From positions 43,311-107,310 of the forward strand of contig NZ_PVTL01000010.1 of the NCBI RefSeq assembly GCF_003003265.1: DNA of 64,000 nt, in the 5' to 3' direction. The notes below the pieces were generated by a model. That model was not told the DNA's origin and did no database searches. It saw nothing but the letters and a program-made list of their open reading frames with translations. Source of the DNA: Glaciihabitans tibetensis (GTDB lineage Bacteria; Actinomycetota; Actinomycetes; Actinomycetales; Microbacteriaceae). Shown here one piece after another: positions 8,979-17,476 of this stretch (its first letter is position 1; each line of letters begins with the position of its first letter). A program made the translations under genes and the position numbers.

Positions 8979-11237
8979 CTACCTGACCCGGAACCCTGCC
9001 GATTCCGAGGTGTCGACCGAGCCGCCGACGTGCACGACGTAGTCGCCGGGTGCGGTTGCCCACTCGTCGCTGGCGTCGTCCCAGTACTGCAGCAGGTGCA
9101 GGTCGGCAAGATCAGCGGGTGAGAGCGTAATCGTCACGGTGCGACGTTCGCCCGGGTTGAGGGTGACGCGCTCCCATCCGACCAGGCGCTTCGACGGTTG
9201 GCCGGCAGCGTCGGGCAGCTCGATGTAGGCCTGCGCGATTTCGGTTCCCGCCCGCTCGCCCGTGTTGCTCAGGCGGAAGCTGATCCGAATCTCCTTCGCG
9301 CCGGACGTCTTGCCCGGGGTGACCTTCACCTTCTCGTACTCGAAGCTCGTGTAGCTCAGCCCGTGCCCGAACGCAAAGAGGGGCTCGATCTGTTGCGCGT
9401 CGTACCAGCGGTATCCCACCGCGAGTCCCTCCGTGTAGTTCACTTGCCGGATCTCCTGCGATCCAGCGGGGCGGGTGGTCGAGCCGTTCGCAAAAACGCC
9501 GGGGTACTGCTCGGGCGTCGAGGTGGGAACATCTGCGATCGATTTCGGGAACGTCATCGGCAGCTTGCCCGACGGGTTCACATCGCCAAAGAGCAAACCC
9601 GCCAGCGCCGGACCGACCTGCTCGCCGCCGTACCACGCCTCGAAAACACCAGACACATCGTCGATCCAGGGCATTTCGACGGCGCTACCCGAGTTCAGCA
9701 CCACGATCGTTGCGTCGTTCGCGGCCGCCACCTGATCGATGAGCGCATCACCCCCGCCACCAAGGCGAAGGTCGGTGAGGTCAGCGAATTCACCCATGCG
9801 CTGGTAACCGAACACGATCGCGATGTCTGCCGCCGTGGCATCCGCTTCAACGCCTGCAGGGTCTGTACCGGGGTTGAACGTGACGGTCGCCCCCACGGCT
9901 GCCGCGCGCTCGCGGATCGCCGTCTCGGGAGTGACGAGATCTTCGCAGTTCATGGTGCCCGCGTTGTTGAATCGCCAGGCCATGCTGCAAGCGGATGCCG
10001 CGCTGACGCCGTTGGTCACCGTGCTGGAGGCAGTCGCCCCGAACACAGCGATGCGCGTGCCGGCCGTCGCCGAGAGGGGAAGTGTGCCGTCGTTCTTTAG
10101 GAGCACGGTTCCCTGCTCGGCGAGTTCGCGGGCGATCGCTTTGTGTTCTGCGGTCGATGCGTCGACTACCGGAGCCGCGGCGAGGGGATGGTCGAACAGA
10201 CCGCCCCGGATGTACGCACTGATGACGCGGGTCGCCGCGGCGTCGATGTGCGCCTGGGTGATCTCGCCCGCGGCGAGGGCCGCGTCGAGCTTCGCGGGGG
10301 TGAAGTAGATGGGCCGGTTGAGCTCCTGGTCCATGCCGTTCACCAGCGACGCGGCCGTCGAGTGAACGGCGCCGAAGTCGGACACTACGAAGCCGGTGAA
10401 CCCGAGATCCTGCTTGAGATTGTCGTTCAGGAGTGGGTTCTCGCACGCATAGACGCCGTTGATCTGGTTGTACGAGCACATCACGCTCGCCGGTTCGCTG
10501 CGGTTCAGCGCGATGTCGAAGGGGAGCTCATACAGCTCGCGAAGCGTTCGCTCGTCGAGATTCGATGAGCTGGTCTGGCGGTCGAGTTCCTGTTCGTTGG
10601 CCACGTAGTGCTTCAGGTTCGAGATGACCGGCTTGTCAGCGATCCCTTCGAGGCCGTTGACCGTTGCAGCGGTGAACAGTCCCGACAGCAGGGAATCTTC
10701 GCCGAAGTACTCCGGCGTGCGACCGGCGAGAGGTGTTCGCCCGCTCGCCAGACCGGGAGCGAGAACGAAGTTCTTGCCCTTGTCGAACGCTTCCGAACCC
10801 TGAGCCGCTCCCTTGGCCTCGGCGAGTTCGGTGTTCCAGGTGGATGCCACGGCGATAGGAGCCGGGAAGGCGGTCACTCCCGGGGTGAACCGAACCCCGT
10901 CGGGGCCGTCGGTCGCCACGATTTTGGGGGTGCAGTCCACCTGTACGGGGTACGTGACGCCGGAGAAGGTGGTCTCCTGGGGACTGTTGGCGGGTTGCTC
11001 CACCAACCACCGGTACTTCTGGTGCTGCGTGCTGGCGGCAAGAAGTGCGGCCGCCCGAGCCTCTGGGGTTTGTGAGGCGTCCATCCAGGCCGCGCTGGAG
11101 CACCCCGGGGTAGCGGCCGTCGCCGGCGCGACGTCGGTGTGGACGATCGCCGGGATGGACAGCGCCAGGGCCGTCGAGGCGAGAGCCGCCCATTGCAGGC
11201 GTCCCTTTCGGTGTAGGTGACCACGAACTGAGTTCAT
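8979..11237 (-). CDS. Secreted glycoside hydrolase family 3 enzyme
   Basis: A 752-residue protein with an N-terminal export signal (basic R-G-H-L-H-R-K-G-R, hydrophobic core, cleavage near A-T-A-A about residue 42). The GH3 N domain includes K-H-Y-V-A-N-E-Q-E (residues 209-217) and the nucleophile motif G-F-V-V-S-D-F-G-A (Asp287). The C domain follows, and a fibronectin-III-like domain ends the protein after S-Y-T-S-F-E-Y. The family covers beta-glucosidase, xylosidase and arabinosidase activities. It diverges from the ABC/rhamnosidase operon across a region with two LacI-type palindromes, so it probably acts outside the cell to release sugars for that importer. Confidence 0.92.
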   Translation of the reverse strand: MNSVRGHLHRKGRLQWAALASTALALSIPAIVHTDVAPATAATPGCSSAAWMDASQTPEARAAALLAASTQHQKYRWLVEQPANSPQETTFSGVTYPVQVDCTPKIVATDGPDGVRFTPGVTAFPAPIAVASTWNTELAEAKGAAQGSEAFDKGKNFVLAPGLASGRTPLAGRTPEYFGEDSLLSGLFTAATVNGLEGIADKPVISNLKHYVANEQELDRQTSSSNLDERTLRELYELPFDIALNRSEPASVMCSYNQINGVYACENPLLNDNLKQDLGFTGFVVSDFGAVHSTAASLVNGMDQELNRPIYFTPAKLDAALAAGEITQAHIDAAATRVISAYIRGGLFDHPLAAAPVVDASTAEHKAIARELAEQGTVLLKNDGTLPLSATAGTRIAVFGATASSTVTNGVSAASACSMAWRFNNAGTMNCEDLVTPETAIRERAAAVGATVTFNPGTDPAGVEADATAADIAIVFGYQRMGEFADLTDLRLGGGGDALIDQVAAANDATIVVLNSGSAVEMPWIDDVSGVFEAWYGGEQVGPALAGLLFGDVNPSGKLPMTFPKSIADVPTSTPEQYPGVFANGSTTRPAGSQEIRQVNYTEGLAVGYRWYDAQQIEPLFAFGHGLSYTSFEYEKVKVTPGKTSGAKEIRISFRLSNTGERAGTEIAQAYIELPDAAGQPSKRLVGWERVTLNPGERRTVTITLSPADLADLHLLQYWDDASDEWATAPGDYVVHVGGSVDTSESAGFRVR

Positions 11238-11299
11238 CTTGTGCCTTCCCTCTTCATTGAGAGCCCGACCGATTTCGTGAGAAGCCGGAGCGGGGCCAG

Positions 11300-11313
11300 T
11301 TGAAGCGCTTCAA
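11300..11313. promoter_or_regulatory. LacI-type operator O1
   Basis: TTGAAGCGCTTCAA is a perfect 14-bp palindrome with the central CG typical of LacI-family operators. It lies 62 bp upstream of the GH3 start codon. Confidence 0.85.
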
Positions 11314-11391
11314 CCTAACGGCACTTTAGAGAGAACCAGAAGGCGGGTCAACCCGTCTAGTGAAACGGAGGAAAAACCAGATATTGCGCCA

Positions 11392-11405
11392 TCGAACGTG
11401 TTCGA
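11392..11405. promoter_or_regulatory. Second-type palindrome in the divergent region
   Basis: TCGAAC-GT-GTTCGA is a perfect 6-bp inverted repeat with a 2-bp spacer, midway between the two LacI-type palindromes. Its arms match a LexA box but the spacer is 2 instead of 4. Role unknown. Confidence 0.4.
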
Positions 11406-11432
11406 ACCGTTACATCTCGAATCTGAGCGGCC

Positions 11433-11451
11433 TTGACAGGGTGCGCTTCAA
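11433..11451 (+). promoter_or_regulatory. Candidate -35 and operator half-site for the ABC operon
   Basis: A TTGACA hexamer (11433-11438) is followed by TGCGCTTCAA (11442-11451), a half copy of the LacI-type palindrome. No clear -10 is visible at the usual spacing. Confidence 0.4.
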
Positions 11452-11466
11452 TGGAGGAAGGTGTTC

Positions 11467-11480
11467 TTGAAGCGCTTCAA
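11467..11480. promoter_or_regulatory. LacI-type operator O2
   Basis: TTGAAGCGCTTCAA again, identical to O1 and 167 bp from it. It lies 30 bp upstream of the binding-protein start codon, a position that would block transcription. The convergent LacI gene at 17477-18538 is the obvious ligand-responsive repressor. Confidence 0.88.
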
Positions 11481-11510
11481 TAGTGAAGGCTCGCACTTCA
11501 AGGAGGAATT

Positions 11511-12827
11511 GTGACCACAGCAAACCACGCGCGCCTCAGGCGTGCATTTCTACCCGTCATTGCGGGGATCGGTGCCGGAGCGCTTCTGCTCACGGGATGC
11601 TCCGGCGGTTCAGACGGCGGCAACTCGTCGGACGGCGCCACGGAATTCACCTATCTGTCCCTCACCGAGAACACAGCGGTCGCCGACACGCTCACGACGC
11701 TGAGCGAGGGCGCCTGCGCCGCGGAGAACGAGGCACTCCCGTTGAAGGTGACCAACCAGCCGCAGGCCAGCTTCGACCAGCAGCTCCAGTTGCTCGCGGG
11801 CCAGGATGCCCTTCCGGTCATCTTTGCCGCGGGAAACACCCCGCAGGTCGCGAAGGACCTCAACGAGGCGGGCCAGATCCTCAACATCGGTGAGACGTTC
11901 GACGAGCTGGGAGTGGCCGAGAACATTCTTCCCGCAGCATCGTCGACGATTGAAAGCCTTTACGGCGAGCAGATCGCCCTGCCGACGGAGTTCAACGTCG
12001 AGGGTCTCTGGTTCAACAAGCAGATTTTGGAGCAGAACGGAATTACTCCGCCCACGACCTGGGACGAGCTCGTGGACGCCGCAGCGACGCTCGACGCAGC
12101 GGGCGTCCAGCCGTTCTCCGCATCCGGTGAGCAGGGCTGGCCTCTAACCCGACTGGTCGGAAACTACCTGTTCCGTACCATCGGGCCCGACGCTCTCCAG
12201 GCGGTTGCCGACGGGGATGCAGAACTGACCGAGGCGGAATACGTCGAAGCCGCCCAGGCAGTCGCCGATCTCGGGGCTGAGGGCTACTTCGGAGAGGGCG
12301 TCGGCTCCATCGACTACGACACCTCCATCAACACGTTCACGAGCGGTCAGGCCGCGTTCCTGTACATGGGGAGCTGGGTTCTCAGTTCGTTCAACGACGC
12401 GGAGACGAATCAGCTTGGCGCCGAGAACATCGGCTTCATCCCCTTTCCTGAGGTCGAGGGCGGAAGCGGCTCCAGCGACCAGCTCGCCGCAAACGTCGGC
12501 GTGCCCCTGATGGTTTCAGAGAGCGCGTACAACGACGAGGTCGGGGCCTGGTTGTCCTGCATCTCGGAGAACTACGGCTCGGTGTCCCTCGGAGACCAGG
12601 GTGTATTGAGCGGGTTCACCGTCAACGATGACTCGATCGAGGTTCCGCCGCTCACGGCCGAACTGCAGGCGGCGATCGACGCGAGCGGCGACAGCGTTCT
12701 GTGGACAGAGGCGCTCTTCAACGCCCAGGCCACAACCACGAGTCAGACCAACGCAGCTCAGCTGGTGACGGGAGCCATTACTCCGGAGGAGTTTATGCAA
12801 CTCGTCCAGGCCGATCTCGGCAACTAG
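11511..12827 (+). CDS. ABC sugar-binding lipoprotein (family 1)
   Basis: A 438-residue protein with GTG start and a strong AAGGAGG site. The signal ends in a lipobox (L-L-T-G-C-S, Cys near residue 28). The mature sequence has the family-1 solute-binding features: A-A-G-N-T-P-Q, then L-P-T-E-F-N-V-E-G-L-W-F-N-K near residue 155, the P-T-T-W-D-E-L helix, and F-L-Y-M-G-S-W-V-L near residue 285. It delivers oligosaccharide to the two permeases that follow. No ATPase gene is in the operon, as is common for actinobacterial sugar importers that share an MsmK-type ATPase. Confidence 0.93.
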   Translation: MTTANHARLRRAFLPVIAGIGAGALLLTGCSGGSDGGNSSDGATEFTYLSLTENTAVADTLTTLSEGACAAENEALPLKVTNQPQASFDQQLQLLAGQDALPVIFAAGNTPQVAKDLNEAGQILNIGETFDELGVAENILPAASSTIESLYGEQIALPTEFNVEGLWFNKQILEQNGITPPTTWDELVDAAATLDAAGVQPFSASGEQGWPLTRLVGNYLFRTIGPDALQAVADGDAELTEAEYVEAAQAVADLGAEGYFGEGVGSIDYDTSINTFTSGQAAFLYMGSWVLSSFNDAETNQLGAENIGFIPFPEVEGGSGSSDQLAANVGVPLMVSESAYNDEVGAWLSCISENYGSVSLGDQGVLSGFTVNDDSIEVPPLTAELQAAIDASGDSVLWTEALFNAQATTTSQTNAAQLVTGAITPEEFMQLVQADLGN

Positions 12828-12843
12828 TCACACGACCAATGCG

Positions 12844-12858
12844 CCCACCCGCGGTGGG
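12844..12858 (+). other. Intercistronic hairpin
   Basis: CCCACC-CGC-GGTGGG forms a perfect 6-bp stem 16 bp after the binding-protein stop. Such stems often stabilise the upstream mRNA so the binding protein is made in excess. Confidence 0.4.
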
Positions 12859-12930
12859 GAGAAGAAGGCCACGGCCGAATTCACCCCGCCGCGGCGTGAG
12901 CGCGGCGCCGAAATCGGAAGCAAAACAACT

Positions 12931-13815
12931 ATGAACAACGTCTTCGGAAACAAGCGTGCAGTCCTGGTATTCGTCGGGCCAGCACTACTCATCTACGCGC
13001 TCATCATGCTGGTACCGGTGATCTGGTCTCTCGGCTACACGTTCTTTACCGGCAGCGTCATTACTGGATTCGAATTTGCGGGACTCGAAAACTTCGAGCG
13101 CCTGTTCACCGATCCAAAGGTGGGCGAGGCCCTCCTTTTCACGATGAAGTACGCGGTCATCCTGACGATCGGCCAGATTCTGGTCGGCTACGCTCTGGCG
13201 TTGTTGTACGTGTTCTGGCTGAAAAAGGCATCCAGCGTCGTTCGCACCCTGGTGTTCTTTCCGATCGTGCTGCCCACCGTGGCTGTGGCGCTTCTGTTCC
13301 AGAAGATGTTCGAGATTGCGCCGCAAAACGGGCTGGTGAACGAGGCCCTGAATCTGGTCGGGATCGCCTCCGTCGACTGGTTTGGCACGGCGGACACCGC
13401 GTTTTTGGTGCTCGTCATCATGGACATCTGGCGTTCGATGGGCTTCTACGCCGTACTCCTCTACGCGGGCTTGCTTGACATTCCCGAAGAGATCATGGAA
13501 TCCGCGCGTCTCGACGGAGCGGGCAGCCTGGCTCTCATCCGCCGAATCATTCTGCCGCTCTCGCTGCCGGTGTTGCTGTCCTCGATTATTTTCAGCATCA
13601 ACGGCACGCTCAAGGTCTTCGACTCCGTGCTTGCCCTCACCAACGGCGGTCCAGGATCGTCGACCACCCCGCTGACGCTGTACATGTTCCGGACCGCGTT
13701 CAACTACGGCAATTACGGCTACGGAAGCACGATCGCCCTGCTCCTCACGGTCATCTGTCTCCTGGTCACCATTTTCATCTTCCGCTCGTCGCGGCGCGAT
13801 CTGACGAAGAACTAG
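12931..13815 (+). CDS. ABC sugar transporter permease (MalF-type)
   Basis: A 294-residue membrane protein with six predicted helices. The cytoplasmic EAA loop is visible as E-S-A-R-L-D-G-A-G-S-L-A-L-I-R-R-I-I-L-P-L near residue 190. The gene begins 103 bp after the binding-protein gene and ends 10 bp before the second permease, so the three are one operon. It forms the pore with the next protein. Substrate is inferred from the GH78 gene in the operon to be a rhamnose-containing glycoside or oligosaccharide. Confidence 0.93.
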   Translation: MNNVFGNKRAVLVFVGPALLIYALIMLVPVIWSLGYTFFTGSVITGFEFAGLENFERLFTDPKVGEALLFTMKYAVILTIGQILVGYALALLYVFWLKKASSVVRTLVFFPIVLPTVAVALLFQKMFEIAPQNGLVNEALNLVGIASVDWFGTADTAFLVLVIMDIWRSMGFYAVLLYAGLLDIPEEIMESARLDGAGSLALIRRIILPLSLPVLLSSIIFSINGTLKVFDSVLALTNGGPGSSTTPLTLYMFRTAFNYGNYGYGSTIALLLTVICLLVTIFIFRSSRRDLTKN

Positions 13816-13825
13816 GACGACTCCC

Positions 13826-14728
13826 ATGACTACTTCCGCGCTTTCCCAGAAAACCACCGCGACGTCGGGCGGGTCTCCGCGTGCAGCTCGTCGGCCGCTG
13901 CGCGCCGTGCGAGCGATTCCCAAGGTGCTCGTTGTCGCCCTGATCCTCGCGATCACGGTGGTGCCCCTGATCTGGCTGCTTCTCGGGTCACTCAAGACAC
14001 AGACCGAGTGGCTCAACAATCCGTCGTGGGCGCTTCCCGAGAACCTGCTGAATTTCGCCAACTACGAGATCGCCTGGGTGGACGGCAACATCGGACGCTA
14101 CATTCTCAACAGTGCGTTGGCCACCTTCCCCTCGCTGGCGCTGATCGTCATCCTCGGAGTCGCGGCAGGCTTCGCACTCGAGGTGCTGGTGTGGCGCGGG
14201 CGCAACGGCGTCCTGCTGTTGTTTCTAGCGGGCATCATGGTGCCCGGCCAGATGATCCTCCTCCCGCTGTTCTCGGCGTACTTCCAGACCAATCTGACGG
14301 GCACGATCTGGCCCCTGATTCTCACGTACACCGCCACCGGGCTTCCGCTCACGGTCTTTATGATGGCCACCTACTTTCGGGCGGTACCGAAGGAGATCTT
14401 CGAAGCGGCCGCGATCGACGGCGCGAGCATCTATCGCTCCTTCCTGTCGATCGCATTTCCCATGGTGCGCAACGCCGTGTTCACGGTTGCTCTTGTGCAG
14501 TTTTTCTTCATCTGGAACGACCTGCTCATTTCGCTGACCTTCACCAGCGTCGGCGACTTCCAGACGATCCAGGTGGGTTTGCTCAACTTCACGGGGCAGT
14601 TTGGCCAGGTGCAATACGGCCCGATGTTCGCCGCGATCTGCATCAACGTGGTGGGGATCCTCGTGCTGTACCTCTTCTTGAACCAACGAGTTATGCGCGG
14701 TCTCACCGCCGGCTCCGTGAAAGGCTGA
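13826..14728 (+). CDS. ABC sugar transporter permease (MalG-type)
   Basis: A 300-residue membrane protein with six predicted helices and a longer basic N-terminus (about 30 residues before the first helix, R-A-A-R-R-P-L-R). The EAA motif is E-A-A-A-I-D-G-A-S-I-Y-R-S-F-L-S-I-A-F-P near residue 195. The C-terminus ends Q-R-V-M-R-G-L-T-A-G-S-V-K-G, typical of MalG-like permeases. The rhamnosidase start codon follows the stop after 1 bp. Confidence 0.93.
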   Translation: MTTSALSQKTTATSGGSPRAARRPLRAVRAIPKVLVVALILAITVVPLIWLLLGSLKTQTEWLNNPSWALPENLLNFANYEIAWVDGNIGRYILNSALATFPSLALIVILGVAAGFALEVLVWRGRNGVLLLFLAGIMVPGQMILLPLFSAYFQTNLTGTIWPLILTYTATGLPLTVFMMATYFRAVPKEIFEAAAIDGASIYRSFLSIAFPMVRNAVFTVALVQFFFIWNDLLISLTFTSVGDFQTIQVGLLNFTGQFGQVQYGPMFAAICINVVGILVLYLFLNQRVMRGLTAGSVKG

Positions 14729-14729
14729 C

Positions 14730-17372
14730 GTGACCACGATTCACGACCTTCGGGTCGAGCACCATCGCGATGCCCTGGGCATCGGAGAAGCAGAACCACG
14801 CCTGTCGTGGAGCCTCGCCGATACGCAGGGCGCGGCACAGACGAGGTACCAGATTTCGGTATCCGACGAGATCTCGGGCCTTCGTGCAGACGCCGATCCC
14901 GTGGATTCCAGCGAGTCGGTACTGGTGCCGTGGCAGGCGGTCCCGCTGCGCTCGCGGGAGCGCCGGCAGGTTCGCGTACGCGTCTGGGTCGCGGGCGAGA
15001 GTGAGCCCTCGGAGTGGTCCGAACCCATCGTCGTCGAAGCTGGACTTCTCCACCGCTCCGACTGGAACACGGACTTCGTTTCCCCCTCGGTCAGTCACTC
15101 GGCAGAGGGGCCACGACCGGCGTACCGGCTCCGCTCGCGATTCGATCTGCCCGCGGGCGACGTGGCACGGGTTCGCATCTACGCCACCGCTCACGGCGTT
15201 TACGAGCTCCACCTCAATGCCTCGGCGGTCAGCTCCGACATCCTGGCGCCCGGCTGGACGAGTTACCTTCATCGCCTGCGCTACCAGACCTACGACATCA
15301 CGGGCCTCGTCGTGCCCGGGCAGAACACGATCAGCGCCCTCATCGCCGATGGCTGGTACCGGGGGCGGCTCGGCTTCAACGGCGGGCTGTGGGATAACTA
15401 CGGAACGGATGTCGCGCTCCTCGCTCAAATCGAGGCGACGATGTCTGACGGCACCGTGCACGTGCTGCCGGTCTCCAGCGCCTGGGAATGTGCGCCCAGC
15501 GCCATAATCAGCACCGGCTTGTACGAGGGAGAGGAGCACGACGCCTCCCTCGACGACCTGGTCGAGGAGTGGACGCCCGCTTCCGTTCTGCCGTTTGCCG
15601 ACTTCACCGCTGAAATTGTGGCACCGACCGGGCCTCCCGTGCGGATCATCGAATCGATCGCCCCGGTCGGGGTTGAGGTGCGACCCAACGGACGCATTCG
15701 CCTTGACTTCGGACAGAACATCACCGGAAAACTGCGGGTCACGGTGACGGGACCCCGTGGCCACACGATCGGGCTGCACCACGCAGAGGTGCTGGAGAAT
15801 GACGAGTTGGCAACGCGTCCACTCCGCGGAGCGGCATCCATCGACCGGCTGACCCTGGCTGGAGGTGACCACCCGTTCACCTGGACACCCCACTTCACCT
15901 TCCACGGCTTTCGCTACGCCGAACTGGAGAACTGGCCAGGAGAATTTCTGCCCGAACAGGCGGTAGCCCTTGTGATGCACTCGGATATGGAGCGCACGGG
16001 CACCTTCACGAGCTCAGACCCGCTTCTCAACAAGCTGCACGAAAACGTCGTCTGGAGCATGCGAGACAACTTCCTCGACCTGCCGACCGACTGCCCGCAG
16101 CGAGACGAACGACTGGGGTGGACCGGGGACATTCAGGTGTTCGGTCCAACAGCGGCGTACCTGTTCCGTTCGACGGGAACCCTCGTCAGCTGGATGCGAG
16201 ACGTGGCGGCCGAGCAGAAAGCGCTCGGGTCGGTGCCCAACTTCGTCCCCTGGATCGAGTGCGGCTTCCCCCAGGATCCCGCTGCCGCGTGGGGCGACGT
16301 TGCGGTCATGCTTCCGTGGACCCTCTATCAGCGCACCGGGGACATCGGGGTATTGCGTGACCAGTACGAAAGTATGACCGCGTGGGTTGATCAGGTCGAT
16401 GCGCTCACCGGACACAGCGGCTTGTGGAACTCCGGCTTCCAGCTTGGCGACTGGTTGGACCCCACGGCGCCGCCGGAGAAACCGGATGACTCCCGCACCG
16501 ACCGGTATCTTGTCGCTTCGGCCTACCACGCCCGCTCGGCGAGACTTCTCGCACAGACCGCGGAACTGCTGGGCAACACCGGGGATGCGGCGAAGTACAG
16601 CGCCGTGGCCGACAGGGCCGCATCGAGCTTTCGGTACGAGTTCGTGACTCCGAGCGGTCGGGTCGTGAGTGACACCGAAACGGCGCTTTCGGTCGCGATC
16701 ATGTTCGAGTTGCTCGCGAACGAGGACCAGGTGCAGCGCGCCGGCGCACGGCTGTCGGAACTCGTTATCGACAGCGGCTATCGCATCCGTACGGGATTCG
16801 TTGGCACACCGATAATCTGCGATGCGCTCGCGCGCGTTGGTGCCCACGACGTGGCGTATCACCTGCTTCTCCAGACCCAGACGCCGTCGTGGCTATACCC
16901 GATCACGATGGGCGCGACGACCATTTGGGAACGGTGGGACAGCATGCTGCCCGACGGGAGCATCAACCCGGGCGAGATGACCTCCTTCAACCACTACTCG
17001 TTGGGTGCGGTGGCCGATTATCTGCACCGGATCATCGGTGGGCTTGCACCCGCCGCGCCGGGCTACCGAGAGGTGCTCGTCGCGCCCGTTCCCGGGGGAG
17101 GGCTCCGCGCCGCCAGCTCGGAGCTCGTGAGTCCCTATGGACTCGTTCGAACGGGGTGGACCCGCGAAGGAACGAAACTGGTCGTCAGGGCCGAGATTCC
17201 GAGTGGCGTGACTGCCAGGGTGGAGCTTCCCGATGGCTCTGACCCGATAGACATCGCAGCGGGGTCCCACGAGTTCGTCTGCAGCTACCGACCAGCCGAG
17301 GACGATCCGGCAGCGGTGCAACGCGTGAATCTCCACAATCCCGAGGAGCGTGCACTCCTCGAAACCGCCTGA
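14730..17372 (+). CDS. Cytoplasmic alpha-L-rhamnosidase (GH78)
   Basis: An 880-residue enzyme from a GTG start, no signal peptide. It has N-terminal beta domains followed by an (alpha/alpha)6 barrel. The GH78 core motif D-L-P-T-D-C-P-Q-R-D-E-R-L-G-W-T-G-D spans about residues 450-467 and supplies the catalytic acids. The later T-I-W-E-R-W-D-S-M motif near residue 735 and F-N-H-Y-S-L-G-A-V near 755 also fit. It removes terminal alpha-L-rhamnose from an imported glycoside. It is the last gene of the ABC operon, so import precedes hydrolysis. Confidence 0.94.
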   Translation: MTTIHDLRVEHHRDALGIGEAEPRLSWSLADTQGAAQTRYQISVSDEISGLRADADPVDSSESVLVPWQAVPLRSRERRQVRVRVWVAGESEPSEWSEPIVVEAGLLHRSDWNTDFVSPSVSHSAEGPRPAYRLRSRFDLPAGDVARVRIYATAHGVYELHLNASAVSSDILAPGWTSYLHRLRYQTYDITGLVVPGQNTISALIADGWYRGRLGFNGGLWDNYGTDVALLAQIEATMSDGTVHVLPVSSAWECAPSAIISTGLYEGEEHDASLDDLVEEWTPASVLPFADFTAEIVAPTGPPVRIIESIAPVGVEVRPNGRIRLDFGQNITGKLRVTVTGPRGHTIGLHHAEVLENDELATRPLRGAASIDRLTLAGGDHPFTWTPHFTFHGFRYAELENWPGEFLPEQAVALVMHSDMERTGTFTSSDPLLNKLHENVVWSMRDNFLDLPTDCPQRDERLGWTGDIQVFGPTAAYLFRSTGTLVSWMRDVAAEQKALGSVPNFVPWIECGFPQDPAAAWGDVAVMLPWTLYQRTGDIGVLRDQYESMTAWVDQVDALTGHSGLWNSGFQLGDWLDPTAPPEKPDDSRTDRYLVASAYHARSARLLAQTAELLGNTGDAAKYSAVADRAASSFRYEFVTPSGRVVSDTETALSVAIMFELLANEDQVQRAGARLSELVIDSGYRIRTGFVGTPIICDALARVGAHDVAYHLLLQTQTPSWLYPITMGATTIWERWDSMLPDGSINPGEMTSFNHYSLGAVADYLHRIIGGLAPAAPGYREVLVAPVPGGGLRAASSELVSPYGLVRTGWTREGTKLVVRAEIPSGVTARVELPDGSDPIDIAAGSHEFVCSYRPAEDDPAAVQRVNLHNPEERALLETA

Positions 17373-17375
17373 CGC

Positions 17376-17463
17376 GCTCGGCCCGCATCGTTCGGCCCCG
17401 CGGCGCTCGGCCGCGCGGCGTTTGGCCCTGCGTCGCTCGGCCCGCTGCGCTCAGCCCCCGGGC
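17376..17463. repeat. Degenerate 14-15-bp tandem repeats between convergent genes
   Basis: About six units of the form GCTCGGCCC-GC... start at 17376, 17390, 17405, 17420, 17435 and 17449. They fill the space between the stops of the rhamnosidase and the LacI gene. There is no T-tract. Possible role in termination or just repeat expansion. Confidence 0.65.
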
Positions 17464-17476
17464 CAAGCGACGAAGG

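Noticed and set aside
11392..11405. LexA box reading of TCGAAC-GT-GTTCGA
   Set aside because: The spacer is 2 bp, but the LexA box needs 4. It was kept only as an unexplained palindrome.
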